From Massiliimalia sp050943535 (lineage in GTDB: Bacteria; Bacillota; Clostridia; Oscillospirales; Ruminococcaceae), in assembly GCA_050943535.1 (NCBI GenBank), contig JBMNPJ010000001.1:248001-312000 (forward strand): DNA of 64,000 nt, in the 5' to 3' direction. Below, in pieces: positions 40,827 to 50,144 of the stretch (its first letter is position 1; the number at the start of each line of letters is the position of its first letter). The notes beneath the pieces are model-generated. The model worked only from the letters and a program-made list of their open reading frames with translations, was not told the origin of the DNA and searched no databases. Both the position numbers and the translations under genes were made by a program.

Positions 40827-42224
40827 TTGCAGCGTGAAAAGTTTTCTTCACGATTGGGGTTTCTGTTAATTTCTGCAGGCTGTGCAGTTGGTCTGGGAAA
40901 TGTATGGAGATTCCCTTATATTACTGGTAAATATGGAGGGGCAGCTTTTGTTCTTGTATATTTATTCTTTTTGCTGATTTTAGGCTTGCCAATTATGGTA
41001 ATGGAATTTGCGGTAGGACGCGCCAGCCAAAAAAGTTTGGCACAATCATTTGATGTATTGGAACCCAAGGGCAGTAAATGGCATTGGTACAAGTATTTTG
41101 GCATTGCCGGAAACTATCTTTTAATGATGTTTTATACTACCATTGGCGGTTGGATGATTATTTACTTTTTCAAAATGGTTTCCGGAGAGTTTTCCGGACT
41201 TTCCACAGAAGAAGTGGGGAATGTATTTAATAATCTGATGGGACAGCCAGGGTTAATGACTATCGCTATGCTGTTTGTCGTTGCAATTGGCTTTTTTGTA
41301 TGCTCTTTTGGTTTGCAGAAGGGTGTTGAAAAGGTAAATAAAGCGATGATGTGCAGCCTGTTTATCATTATGATTATTCTGGCTGTTCGGGCGGTTACCT
41401 TGGAAGGAGCTTCTGAAGGCTTAAAGTTCTATCTGTTGCCTAATTTTAAAAATATGGCTGAACAGGGAATTGCCAATGTAGTCTATGCTGCTATGGGACA
41501 GGCATTTTTCACCTTGAGTTTGGGAATTGGCGCTTTGGCTATTTTCGGAAGCTATATCAGCAAAGAACGCTCTTTAATGGGTGAATCCATCAATGTTACG
41601 ATTTTGGATACACTGGTAGCTGTCATTGCAGGGTTAATTATTTTTCCTTCCTGTTTTGCATTTGATATTGACCCGGGAGAAGGTCCAAAATTAATTTATG
41701 TCACTTTGCCTAATGTATTTAACAATATGCCGGGTGGACGAATTTGGGGTGCGCTGTTCTTTATTTTTATGACCTTCGCGGCATTAACTACCATTATTGC
41801 AGTTTTTGAAAATATTATTTCCTGCTTTATGGACTTAAAAGGATGGAGCCGGAAAAAAGCAATTGTGATTAATGGAATTATGATTGCTGTTTTATCTTTG
41901 CCTTGTGTATTGGGATACAATTTATGGAGCGGTTTCCAGCCTTTGGGAGAAGGAAGCACTATTCTGGATTTGGAAGACTTTATTGTAAGTAACAATCTTT
42001 TGCCGTTAGGTTCTTTGGTTTATCTTTTGTTCTGCGTCAGCCGTTATGGATGGGGATTTAAAAAATTCACAGCAGAAGCCAATACCGGAAAGGGAATTCA
42101 GTTTCCACAGTGGGCAAGAGTTTATGTAACTTATATTTTGCCAATTATTGTACTTGCTATTTTCATCTTGGGATATTTGGCAAAATTCTTCCCTGAAGTA
42201 TACAATAAAATTTTTGGGCTGTAA
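40827..42224 (+). CDS. Sodium-dependent transporter, NSS/SNF family
   Basis: 465 residues, TTG start with AAAGGGG upstream. The N-terminus SRLGFLLISAGCAVGLGNVWRFPY is the NSS signature of TM1 with the Na+ and substrate site. About 11-12 transmembrane helices as in bacterial MhsT/LeuT relatives; PGEGPKLIYVTLPNVF follows the TM6 region. It imports a neutral amino acid or related compound with Na+; specificity not readable. Monocistronic. Confidence 0.92.
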   Translation: MQREKFSSRLGFLLISAGCAVGLGNVWRFPYITGKYGGAAFVLVYLFFLLILGLPIMVMEFAVGRASQKSLAQSFDVLEPKGSKWHWYKYFGIAGNYLLMMFYTTIGGWMIIYFFKMVSGEFSGLSTEEVGNVFNNLMGQPGLMTIAMLFVVAIGFFVCSFGLQKGVEKVNKAMMCSLFIIMIILAVRAVTLEGASEGLKFYLLPNFKNMAEQGIANVVYAAMGQAFFTLSLGIGALAIFGSYISKERSLMGESINVTILDTLVAVIAGLIIFPSCFAFDIDPGEGPKLIYVTLPNVFNNMPGGRIWGALFFIFMTFAALTTIIAVFENIISCFMDLKGWSRKKAIVINGIMIAVLSLPCVLGYNLWSGFQPLGEGSTILDLEDFIVSNNLLPLGSLVYLLFCVSRYGWGFKKFTAEANTGKGIQFPQWARVYVTYILPIIVLAIFILGYLAKFFPEVYNKIFGL

Positions 42225-42251
42225 TTGCTGACTGAAAAATAAAATTATGAT

Positions 42252-42290
42252 AAAAAGAATGCTGACTGAAACTTGTCAGCATTCTTTTTT
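42252..42290 (+). terminator. Terminator after NSS transporter
   Basis: 15-bp perfect stem (42252-42266 with 42275-42289), T6. Confidence 0.9.
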
Positions 42291-42322
42291 CAAGAAAGTC
42301 GTAAAAAATTCATAAAAATGTT

Positions 42323-42351
42323 TTGATTTTTACGAAAAAATAGTTTATAAT
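42323..42351 (+). promoter_or_regulatory. Promoter of hpf and hairpin leader
   Basis: TTGATT (42323-42328), 17-bp spacer, TATAAT (42346-42351). The leader then has two hairpins: AAGAAAGAGA/TCTCTTCTT (42361-42382) and a perfect 20-bp palindrome (42389-42408) shortly before the ribosome binding site. Confidence 0.7.
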
Positions 42352-42434
42352 GTAATTATAAAGAAAGAGATCATTCTCTTCTTTATCATTCCGCAAGATC
42401 TTGCGGAAAAGATAACACACAGGGAGGTTTCACT

Positions 42435-42986
42435 ATGATCAACATTACAGCAAGAGGATTTGAACTAAAACAAGGACCGAAAGTAGGGATTGAAAAGGAA
42501 CTGAAACGAGTTGAAAAAATGCTCCCAGAAACTGCTAACTTCAATGTGACACTTTCAAAAACGATTAGCGGTTATAAATGTGATATTACGGTAAAGGATG
42601 CAGGCAGCTTTATTCGCGGTGAGGCATTGGCTGATCGCATCGAACCAAGTATTGACTATGCCGTAGATGACTTGAAACGTAAACTGAGAAAGCTGAAAAC
42701 CAGCTTGGTAGATAAAAAGAGAAAAACTGGAATTGATAAATTGGCTGCTGCCATGGATGATTTGGGATTTGTGATTCCGGTAGAGGAAGATGCTGATCTG
42801 GCAACTCCTTCTTTGGAGATTAAACGTACAAAACATGTAGCTCTCCAGATGATGACGGACGACGAAGCAATTGTTCAGATGGAAATGTTAGGACATTCCT
42901 TCTTTGTATATTTGGGAGAAGATGGGGATACTCGTGTAATTTATGCCCGTAAAAATGGTTATGGATTATTGGTTTGTGAATCATAG
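42435..42986 (+). CDS. hpf: Ribosome hibernation promoting factor, long form
   Basis: 183 residues, the long HPF found in Firmicutes. N-terminal S30Ae/YfiA domain (~1-100; MINITARGFELKQGPKV..., HVTL-like TFNVTLSK variant) and C-terminal dimerisation domain (~128-183; IKRTKHVALQMMTDDEAIVQMEMLGHSFFVYLGEDGD). It dimerises 70S ribosomes into inactive 100S particles in stationary phase. Ribosome binding site GGGAGG. Own promoter and structured leader. Confidence 0.95.
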   Translation: MINITARGFELKQGPKVGIEKELKRVEKMLPETANFNVTLSKTISGYKCDITVKDAGSFIRGEALADRIEPSIDYAVDDLKRKLRKLKTSLVDKKRKTGIDKLAAAMDDLGFVIPVEEDADLATPSLEIKRTKHVALQMMTDDEAIVQMEMLGHSFFVYLGEDGDTRVIYARKNGYGLLVCES

Positions 42987-43020
42987 TATTTCCTCAAGAT
43001 GATGACTTGTAATAACGTAA

Positions 43021-43056
43021 AAAAAGAGACTGGCAAAAATTTGCCAGTCTCTTTTA
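43021..43056. terminator. Bidirectional terminator after hpf
   Basis: 16-bp perfect stem (43022-43037 with 43040-43055) with A- and T-runs on both sides, between convergent genes. Confidence 0.9.
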
Positions 43057-43075
43057 TGATAAAGTTTATGTAAAT

Positions 43076-44233
43076 TTACTCGCTGGGAATTAGTTGAATT
43101 TGCATATTGGGATCCCAGCTGTCTATAACAAGGGTATCCTGTTCATTTAAACGCAGATTTTGAAATTCATTAACAGAATAAATATCATCAGTATATTCTT
43201 CGGTTCCCATAATTTCGTTGATTCCCAGTTCAAAAGAGGTATCGCTTTCTCGGTACACATTTCCTGAAGAACTGATTAAAATAACATCATACTTTCCTGG
43301 TTCAATCTCCTGTCCTGCAGTATATTGACCTACCTCTAAAACAACTTCCTGTGCAGTGTTTTGCTCATCCGGCTGCATCGTAGAAAGCTGTGCGTTATCA
43401 GAATGAAGCGTGATTTGAACCGGTCCGCTGATTTGCAGAATAGTGCCTGCTGGGAAATACAGGGAATCAAAGCTGGTAGGGGAAGGTTCTTCTCCTTCAA
43501 TATCATAGTAAGAGGCATCAATTCCAAACTCGGTCATAAGGTAGTTATTAGAGGTGATGCTTCCGTTTTGTCCTGTAACTTCTCCTGTATAAATGCCAGG
43601 AGCAATATCAACTCCAACAATATAGTTGCCAGCAGATAAGGTATAATCAGCTGTTCCAACTTCAACATCTGGAGACTCCAGTTTTGCTAAGATTTGGGCA
43701 TATTCTTCGCCGGTATAATAATAGGGGGTTACATATCCATATCCATCAGCAGGATTGCTTTCTCGCTGAGGAGAAGGATTAAAGGGAACTGCAGGGGCTA
43801 CAGCTTCTGCTGTGCCATTATCTGGTTCTGGTAAATACTCATACTCAAATTCATACCAGATATTCTCTGCCAGTTGTACAATACTAGGTAAAAAACTGCT
43901 GATAAAAATCAATGCAACGATAATTACAACCAGTTTTCCTAAAAGGTGGGTCTGTTTTTTATTGGGATCACGTACTGCGGGAGAATAGGATTTTTGTTTA
44001 CGTGAATAGGTACTTTTGGCTTTTGGAAAAGTAGTTTCTTTAAATTCTAGTTGTGAGAAGGAATCTGGAGAAGCAAAATTCTCATCAATGTCAGCGCTTT
44101 TCTCAATCATTTTGGAAGAATCCTTTTCCCATCGGGGGAAAGGGGTTCCGTCAGGCGTATCCCATGGGATTGAGCTGCCGCAGCGCGGGCAGGTTTTTCC
44201 ATGAAAAGTATATCCACAGCTTTCACATCGCAT
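43076..44233 (-). CDS. Zinc-ribbon membrane protein with two repeated extracellular domains
   Basis: 385 residues from the ATG at 44233 (AAGGGG upstream). Residues 1-20 form a zinc ribbon (Cys3/6/15/18); residues ~22-98 are a low-complexity linker; 99-119 is one transmembrane helix. The outside part holds two related beta modules, each opening AGxYxxGxDIxPGxY (SAGNYIVGVDIAPGIY and TAGQEIEPGKYDV). Function unknown; similar zinc-ribbon plus TM proteins are common in Clostridia. Confidence 0.75.
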   Translation of the reverse strand: MRCESCGYTFHGKTCPRCGSSIPWDTPDGTPFPRWEKDSSKMIEKSADIDENFASPDSFSQLEFKETTFPKAKSTYSRKQKSYSPAVRDPNKKQTHLLGKLVVIIVALIFISSFLPSIVQLAENIWYEFEYEYLPEPDNGTAEAVAPAVPFNPSPQRESNPADGYGYVTPYYYTGEEYAQILAKLESPDVEVGTADYTLSAGNYIVGVDIAPGIYTGEVTGQNGSITSNNYLMTEFGIDASYYDIEGEEPSPTSFDSLYFPAGTILQISGPVQITLHSDNAQLSTMQPDEQNTAQEVVLEVGQYTAGQEIEPGKYDVILISSSGNVYRESDTSFELGINEIMGTEEYTDDIYSVNEFQNLRLNEQDTLVIDSWDPNMQIQLIPSE

Positions 44234-44321
44234 AAAATCCCCTTCTTTCAATGTTTAATTCTATTTTTATAGTATCAGTTTTTCATCAAAAAAGCAATAT
44301 TTTGTGAACAAAACACATTAA

Positions 44322-44361
44322 AAAACAGGGATTTCCTTTTGCAAAAGGAAATCCCTGTTTT
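44322..44361 (-). terminator. Terminator of potABCD
   Basis: 19-bp perfect stem (44322-44340 with 44343-44361), just downstream of the leftward potD. Confidence 0.93.
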
Positions 44362-44380
44362 CGTACAACAAAGGTTTATA

Positions 44381-45466
44381 TTAAGCGCCGAACTGCTGTT
44401 TAAATTCTGTCCAGATTTTATCATAGATGCTGGTTGCATCGCCTACATCCTTAATAAATTCGGTATCCTGCAGAGCATCTTCTGGAATGAACAAAGCGGC
44501 GTTTTCTTTATAGCTGTCTGGCAAATATTCATCAGCAGCCTGATTTGGGCACAGATAATAAATCTGACTGGAAATCTGAGCACCTACTTCGCCGTCTAAA
44601 ATGTAGTTTAAGAAAGCATACGCGTTATCTTTGTTTGCGGATTTTTCAGGAACAAAAGCACTGTCAATTCCAAATCCCATACCGCCGGTAGGGTAAACTA
44701 CTTTCAGATCCGGATTGGTTTCCAGTGCAATCGCTGCCTGAGAGGCAAACATATAACCTACGCTGGCTTCACCGCTGATGAGCAGATCCTGAATCTGGTT
44801 TACTGCCATGCTGCGGATGTTCGGGGTGAGTTTTAAAAGTTTTTCTTTTGCTTCTTCCAAAACAGCCGGATCGGTTTCGTTCATGGATTTTCCCATGGAT
44901 TTTAAGGTCATACCGATAATATTTCTTCCGTCATCCATCATTACTACGCTGTCTGCCAGAGCTTCATTCCATAAATCGTCATAAGTGGTAATCTCAATAT
45001 CTACAACAGATGGATCATATACAATCAATGGAGTACCTGCTGCATAAGGAACGGTGTATTTATTTTCCGGATCGTAATACTGATTTTGGAAAGCTGGGGA
45101 AATGTTTTTGAAATTTGGGATTTTTTCTAAATCCAATTCGCTGATAATTCCACCTTCCCGCACTGCAATATCAATGATATAGTCAGAAGCGATAACTACA
45201 TCATAGCCATCTGTTCCTGCCTGGAGTTTGGTGAGCATTTCTTCATTGCTTTCAAAGTTAGAATAGTTAATTTTGATTCCTGTAGAATCGGTGAATCCTT
45301 TCTGAACATCTTCTGGAATGTATCCATCCCAAGTAAAGATATTGACAGAACCACTGTCTTTTGCAGTATCACCGCCGTTGTTGGATGAGCTGGAACCGCA
45401 TCCGCTGATTACGGACATGCTGAGAATAGAAGCCAGCAGCACGGCTGCAATTTTTTTCATTTTCAT
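44381..45466 (-). CDS. potD: Spermidine/putrescine-binding lipoprotein
   Basis: 361 residues. Lipoprotein signal with VISGC lipobox, Ser/Asn-rich spacer, then the PotD/PotF-type solute-binding fold (VNIFTWDGYIPEDVQKGF, YDVVIASDYIIDIAVREG, VPYAAGTPLIVYDP, ASVGYMFASQAAIA). Captures polyamines outside the membrane for PotABC. Its start overlaps potC by 4 bases (ATGA); last gene of the operon. Confidence 0.94.
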   Translation of the reverse strand: MKMKKIAAVLLASILSMSVISGCGSSSSNNGGDTAKDSGSVNIFTWDGYIPEDVQKGFTDSTGIKINYSNFESNEEMLTKLQAGTDGYDVVIASDYIIDIAVREGGIISELDLEKIPNFKNISPAFQNQYYDPENKYTVPYAAGTPLIVYDPSVVDIEITTYDDLWNEALADSVVMMDDGRNIIGMTLKSMGKSMNETDPAVLEEAKEKLLKLTPNIRSMAVNQIQDLLISGEASVGYMFASQAAIALETNPDLKVVYPTGGMGFGIDSAFVPEKSANKDNAYAFLNYILDGEVGAQISSQIYYLCPNQAADEYLPDSYKENAALFIPEDALQDTEFIKDVGDATSIYDKIWTEFKQQFGA

Positions 45467-46260
45467 TTGTTCTCCTCCGTTTTTTTGTGTTTTTTAGTTT
45501 TTGTAATTCTTCCAGATAAAATAACAATCAGGAAGGTAACCAAAAGCATGACTGTGCAAAGGGCGTTGATCTCTGGAGAAACCCCCACTTTGATCTGAGA
45601 ATAGATCTTGATAGGCAGGGTATTGGTTTCTGGACCGGTTACGAAAAAGCTGATTACCACATCATCTAAAGACATGGCAAATGCCAGCAATGTTCCGGAT
45701 AATACGGCGGGCATAACCATGGGCAGGGTAATGTCCCAAAATGCCCGCTTTGGAGAAGCTCCCAGATCTCGGGCGGCTTCTTCAATGGACTTATCCATCC
45801 CGGCTAAACGTCCTTTTACAATTAAGAAAATATAGGGAACACAGAAAGAAATATGGGCAATAATTAAGGTGATCATACCAAAAGGCAGTCCCAAAAAAGA
45901 AAATACTGCCAAAAATACCATACCCATAATAATTTCTGGTATCATAATTGGGATCATGGATAAATTGGAAATCATGTTTTTCTGCTTCATTTGGGAGCGA
46001 ACCAGTCCCACTGCACCCAAAGTACCTAAAACCGCAGAAAGCAGACAGCTGATTGCCGCTACAATTAAGCTGTTGCGAAGCGCTTCCATCAGACTGGTGT
46101 TTGAAAACATTTTTCCGTACCACTGAAGGGAAAATCCACCCCACACTGCATCGGATTTGGAAGCGTTAAATGAATAGACAATCACGACAATGACAGGGAG
46201 ATACATGATCGCCAAAACAATGATTAAATAAAGTTTGGGAAGCCACTGTTTACTTTTCAT
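45463..46260 (-). CDS. potC: Spermidine/putrescine ABC permease PotC
   Basis: 265 residues; the ATG at 46260 follows GGAGGGGATGG at the end of potB. Six helices and the ABC permease EAA loop (SIEEAARDLGASPKRAFWDITLPMVMPAVLSG). N-terminal pattern YLIIVLAIMYLPVIVVIVYSFN fits PotC. It forms the membrane channel with PotB. Confidence 0.94.
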   Translation of the reverse strand: MKSKQWLPKLYLIIVLAIMYLPVIVVIVYSFNASKSDAVWGGFSLQWYGKMFSNTSLMEALRNSLIVAAISCLLSAVLGTLGAVGLVRSQMKQKNMISNLSMIPIMIPEIIMGMVFLAVFSFLGLPFGMITLIIAHISFCVPYIFLIVKGRLAGMDKSIEEAARDLGASPKRAFWDITLPMVMPAVLSGTLLAFAMSLDDVVISFFVTGPETNTLPIKIYSQIKVGVSPEINALCTVMLLVTFLIVILSGRITKTKKHKKTEENK

Positions 46261-46261
46261 G

Positions 46262-47134
46262 TTAAACCATCCCCTCCAAATCACTGGTACCAGTCACCTT
46301 GCGGTAAAGACCGATAAAGATCAAGGTCATGGCCATCATTAAAATAGAGAGCGCTGCGCCGAAAGGCCAGTCCCGGGAAACCATCAGCTGATTTTTAATC
46401 AGATTTCCCAAAAGCATGACTTTCCCTCCGCCCAGCAGGTCAGAAATAAAGAATAACCCGATAGAAGGAACAAACACCAGCACCACGCCGGATAAAATAC
46501 CTGGCAATGTCATTTTTAAGGTGGTGGTGAAGAATGCTACAACACGGTTTGCACCTAAATCCCGGGCAGCCTCTACAATAGACCAGTCCATTTTTTCCAC
46601 ACTGCTGTAAACAGAAAGAATCATAAACGGAAGCAGGGAATAGACCATACCAATTAATACTGCCGGATAGGTGTATAAAATTTTCATGGGTTTCTCTAGG
46701 ATTCCTATTGTCATCAACGCCTGGTTAATGATCCCTTTGGTTCTTAAAAGAATAATCCAACCATAAATTCGAATCAGGGCATTGGTCCAAAAAGGAACTA
46801 CCACTAAAAGCATGCAGACATTTTTCCAAGTTTTAGAAAGTCTGGACATAAAATAAGCAAATGGATATCCAATCAGAAGACAAAGAATGGTGGTGGTAAA
46901 TGCCAGTTTCAGAGAATCCAAAAAAGTTCTTAAATAAACAGGGTCAAAGATTCTGGCAAAATTGGAAAGGGTAAACTGATTTACTACTCCCCAGGTTTCA
47001 TCACGAGTGAGGAAACTTAGGATAAATACATAAACTAGAGGGATTACCACAAAAACTAAGGAGAAAATCCCCATAGGAGCAATTAAAATCCAGTCCCGTT
47101 TTTGTACTTTTATGTTTTTTCTTTTTTCGCTCAT
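46262..47134 (-). CDS. potB: Spermidine/putrescine ABC permease PotB
   Basis: 290 residues. Six membrane helices with the EAA loop SIVEAARDLGANRVVAFFTTTLKMTLPGI. IPLVYVFILSF near the N-terminus is usual for PotB. Start overlaps potA by 4 bases. Confidence 0.94.
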   Translation of the reverse strand: MSEKRKNIKVQKRDWILIAPMGIFSLVFVVIPLVYVFILSFLTRDETWGVVNQFTLSNFARIFDPVYLRTFLDSLKLAFTTTILCLLIGYPFAYFMSRLSKTWKNVCMLLVVVPFWTNALIRIYGWIILLRTKGIINQALMTIGILEKPMKILYTYPAVLIGMVYSLLPFMILSVYSSVEKMDWSIVEAARDLGANRVVAFFTTTLKMTLPGILSGVVLVFVPSIGLFFISDLLGGGKVMLLGNLIKNQLMVSRDWPFGAALSILMMAMTLIFIGLYRKVTGTSDLEGMV

Positions 47135-48216
47135 GCCTTCACCTGATCTTTCCGGTCAACTAACTGGCAATGATCCCAGTGAATAAATACCTGTTCCCCA
47201 GGCTGAATTTGAGATGACAGACCCTGGCGGGTGGAAATGATTTCTGTACCGTCAGAAAGGGTACAGGCAATCCTCATCATTCCTCCGGTATAAGTGGTTT
47301 CTGTTACCTGAGCGGATAAACTGCTGTTTTCCAATGGTGTTTTGGAAAGGATCATGTTTTCTCGACGAACGGACAAGGTAACCGGTTCGTTGGGTGATAG
47401 GGAACCGTCTTCTGCAAAAATGAAAGCGGTTTGTCCATTTGCGAAAGAGAGCAAAGCTTCTTTTTCAGCAATACGTTCCACAGTGCCATGGAGCAGGTTG
47501 GATGTTCCCACAAATTGAGCAGCAAAACTGGTCAGAGGATGATCGTATACCTCTTCCGGTGTGCCGATCTGTTCAAATTGTCCGTCCCGCATGACTACAA
47601 TTCGGTCAGACATGTTGAGCGCTTCTTCCTGGTCGTGGGTAATATAAATAAAGGTAATGCCCAGCTTTTTTTGCAGCCGTTTCAGTTCGGTCTGCATTTG
47701 CCGCCGCAGCTGTAAATCCAAAGCACCCAAAGGTTCATCCAATAGCAGTACTGCAGGACGATTGATCAGAGCTCTTGCAATGGCAACCCGCTGCTTTTGA
47801 CCGCCGGAAAGTTCAGAAGGCATCCGTTTTTCAAATCCGGTAAGCTGAACCAGTTCCAGCATTTTAGAAACCCGTTCTTTGATTTCTGCTTTTGGCACCT
47901 TTTTGATTTTTAAACCATATGCCACATTCTGATAAACATTCATATGAGGAAACAGCGCATAGTTTTGGAAAATGGTATTTACATTGCGGTGATTGGGCTC
48001 TTTGCGGGTGATGTTTTCCCCCAGCAAAAAGATGCTGCCCTCATCCGGTGTTTCCAATCCGGCAATTAGACGGAGCATGGTGGTTTTTCCGCATCCGGAA
48101 GGACCTAAAAATGTAATAAACTCTCCTTTTTCCACAGTTAAACTAATGTCTTTTAATACCGGAGTCTCTCCAAAACTTTTTACTAAATGACTTAATTCTA
48201 ATATGATTTCATTCAA
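47131..48216 (-). CDS. potA: Spermidine/putrescine ABC ATPase PotA
   Basis: About 361 residues. Walker A GPSGCGKTT, Q-loop IFQNYALFPHMNV, signature LSGGQKQRVAIARAL, Walker B LLLDEPLGALD, His of ITHDQEEAL, and a C-terminal TOBE regulatory domain (~240-360). Preferred start is TTG at 48216 (NEIILELSHLVKSFG) behind GGGGGA; ATGs at 48231 and 48237 extend it a few codons but lack a ribosome binding site. First gene of potABCD. Confidence 0.95.
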   Translation of the reverse strand: MNEIILELSHLVKSFGETPVLKDISLTVEKGEFITFLGPSGCGKTTMLRLIAGLETPDEGSIFLLGENITRKEPNHRNVNTIFQNYALFPHMNVYQNVAYGLKIKKVPKAEIKERVSKMLELVQLTGFEKRMPSELSGGQKQRVAIARALINRPAVLLLDEPLGALDLQLRRQMQTELKRLQKKLGITFIYITHDQEEALNMSDRIVVMRDGQFEQIGTPEEVYDHPLTSFAAQFVGTSNLLHGTVERIAEKEALLSFANGQTAFIFAEDGSLSPNEPVTLSVRRENMILSKTPLENSSLSAQVTETTYTGGMMRIACTLSDGTEIISTRQGLSSQIQPGEQVFIHWDHCQLVDRKDQVKA

Positions 48217-48279
48217 TCCGTTTTCCCCCATTTCCATTTTTGGATTGATTGGTTATATCTGGGATAAAATCTCTGTTAC

Positions 48280-48308
48280 ATTATATTACCCCCAGAAATA
48301 TTTGTCAA
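48280..48308 (-). promoter_or_regulatory. potABCD promoter
   Basis: On the minus strand TTGACA (48303-48308), 17-bp spacer, TATAAT (48280-48285): a full consensus sigma-A promoter. Confidence 0.85.
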
Positions 48309-48368
48309 TTAAAAAATGATATAAAAATGGTATACTAATAAAAACTGCAAATATCAGGCAGAATTTTC

Positions 48369-48397
48369 TTGAACAAGTATACAGGAAATGGTATACT
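48369..48397 (+). promoter_or_regulatory. sdaAB promoter with duplicated 13-bp motif
   Basis: TTGAAC (48369-48374), 17-bp spacer, TATACT (48392-48397). The motif AATGGTATACTAA around the -10 (48387-48399) is repeated exactly at 48326-48338, between the divergent pot and sda promoters. Confidence 0.65.
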
Positions 48398-48445
48398 AAA
48401 ACAAAATAAACGGTCATAAAAACTGACCAGTAGGGTGGAATCACA

Positions 48446-49111
48446 GTGAATCTTTTTGATATTTTAGGACCGATTATGGTAGGGCCTTCCAGTTCGCACA
48501 CTGCAGGTGCTGCTAAAATTGGTTATGTAACCCGAAAACTTTTGGGAGAAACCCCTTGCGTCATGGAAATGTATCTTCACGGTTCTTTTGCTGCTACCGG
48601 AGACGGACATGGAACCGATAAAGCTTTGGTGGCCGGTGTATTGGGCATGCAGCCGGATGACGAAAATATTCCCCGAAGCTTTGAAATTGCAAAACATCAA
48701 AATCTGAAAGTGAAAAAAAGCACCATTGAACTTCGGGATGCTCATCCCAACACCACATTGATTAAACTTACTGGAGTATCCGGAGCAAAGGTGGAAGTGG
48801 AAGCATCTTCTTTAGGCGGAGGACGTATTTGCGTGACAGGACTAGACGGGATGCGAACCAATTTTACAGGGGATTATCCTACCCTGATTATTAGAAATGA
48901 AGACCGTCCGGGGGCTGTGGCAAGGGTTGCCGGAATTTTATGGGATGAAAAAGTGAATATTGCCACCATGCAGCTGTACCGGGATAAAAAAGGCGGACTG
49001 GCGGCAATGGTCATTGAAAGCGATCAGAAAATTTCTTCTGTTACAGTGCACACCTTAAAACAGGTAGACGGAGTGGTTATGGTTACCTATCTGGATTTAT
49101 ACGGCGAATAA
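48446..49111 (+). CDS. sdaAB: L-serine dehydratase, iron-sulfur-dependent, beta subunit
   Basis: 221 residues, GTG start. N-terminal SDH_beta (LFDILGPIMVGPSSSHTAGA, SFAATGDGHGTDKALVAGVLG) and a C-terminal ACT domain (PTLIIRNEDRPGAVARVAGIL...). With the alpha subunit 45 bases downstream it deaminates L-serine to pyruvate and ammonia using an oxygen-sensitive 4Fe-4S cluster. Confidence 0.95.
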   Translation: MNLFDILGPIMVGPSSSHTAGAAKIGYVTRKLLGETPCVMEMYLHGSFAATGDGHGTDKALVAGVLGMQPDDENIPRSFEIAKHQNLKVKKSTIELRDAHPNTTLIKLTGVSGAKVEVEASSLGGGRICVTGLDGMRTNFTGDYPTLIIRNEDRPGAVARVAGILWDEKVNIATMQLYRDKKGGLAAMVIESDQKISSVTVHTLKQVDGVVMVTYLDLYGE

Positions 49112-49156
49112 GGTTTTGCAGTCAATCCAATTACAGGAAAAGGAAGGAAAAAGATT

Positions 49157-50038
49157 ATGTCGTTTGATTCTGTAAAAAGTTTATTAAAAGCTGCCGATCG
49201 GCTGCAGCAGCCTTTATGGCAGGTGATTTTAGAAGAGGATTTAAAAGAAACCGGGATGTCCCGCGAGGCATCTCTGCGCCAAATGAGACGGCTGTGGGAA
49301 GCCATGAAAAGTGCCAGCAATCATTATGATGAAAAACTTTGTTCTGCAAGCGGATTGGTAGGCGGAGACGGCGCTAAAATGGATCAGCTGGTACAGCGTC
49401 ATGAAGTTATCGGCGGGGATTTTTTAGGACAGGTTATTGCACAAGCATTGAGAATGGGTGAGTGCAACGCTTGTATGAAGCGGATTGTAGCTGCTCCTAC
49501 GGCAGGTTCCTGTGGAGTGCTTCCTGCGGTTCTCATTCCGTTTTCTCAGGCAAATCATGTGCCGGATGACACGATTTTGCAGGCACTTTATATCAGTGCA
49601 GGGTTTGGTCAGATTATTGCTACTCGTGCCTCTATTGCAGGGGCAGAAGGAGGATGCCAGGCAGAGGTAGGGTCTGCTTCCGCTATGGCGGCAGCATCCT
49701 TGGTATTCTTAAAAGGAGGAACACCAAAGATGAGCGCTCATGCTTGCGCTATGGCGTTGAAAAACCTTATGGGGCTGGTATGCGATCCGGTGGCAGGATT
49801 GGTAGAAGTTCCCTGCATTAAACGCAATGTAGTCGGGGCAGTCAACGCAATTAGCTGTGCTGATATGGCTTTGGCGGGAATTGAAAGCCGTATCCCTCCA
49901 GATGAAGTGATTGACGCAATGCGGGCTGTAGGAGATGCTTTGCCGGCGTCTCTCCGGGAAACAGGAGAGGGTGGACTGGCGGCAACGCCTACAGGAATGA
50001 AAATTGCTGCCAGATTGCGGGGAGAAAAAGAGGAATAA
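49157..50038 (+). CDS. sdaAA: L-serine dehydratase, iron-sulfur-dependent, alpha subunit
   Basis: 293 residues. Motifs: RIVAAPTAGSCGVLPAVL, IAGAEGGCQAEVGSASAMAAA, and VCDPVAGLVEVPCIKRN; the conserved Cys residues in these segments hold the 4Fe-4S cluster. Two-subunit type common in Firmicutes. Terminator at 50079-50120. Confidence 0.95.
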   Translation: MSFDSVKSLLKAADRLQQPLWQVILEEDLKETGMSREASLRQMRRLWEAMKSASNHYDEKLCSASGLVGGDGAKMDQLVQRHEVIGGDFLGQVIAQALRMGECNACMKRIVAAPTAGSCGVLPAVLIPFSQANHVPDDTILQALYISAGFGQIIATRASIAGAEGGCQAEVGSASAMAAASLVFLKGGTPKMSAHACAMALKNLMGLVCDPVAGLVEVPCIKRNVVGAVNAISCADMALAGIESRIPPDEVIDAMRAVGDALPASLRETGEGGLAATPTGMKIAARLRGEKEE

Positions 50039-50078
50039 TTTCCTTAAAATATTCACGTAATGAAATTGTACGAACGAT

Positions 50079-50120
50079 AAAATACGCGCAGATGATTTTA
50101 ATCGTCTGCGCGTATTTTAT
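50079..50120. terminator. Bidirectional terminator, sdaAA / thiT
   Basis: 18-bp stem (50079-50096 with 50101-50118, one wobble) with T-runs on both strands between convergent genes. Confidence 0.92.
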
Positions 50121-50144
50121 CATGAAAGCGGTTTTTGCAATTAT

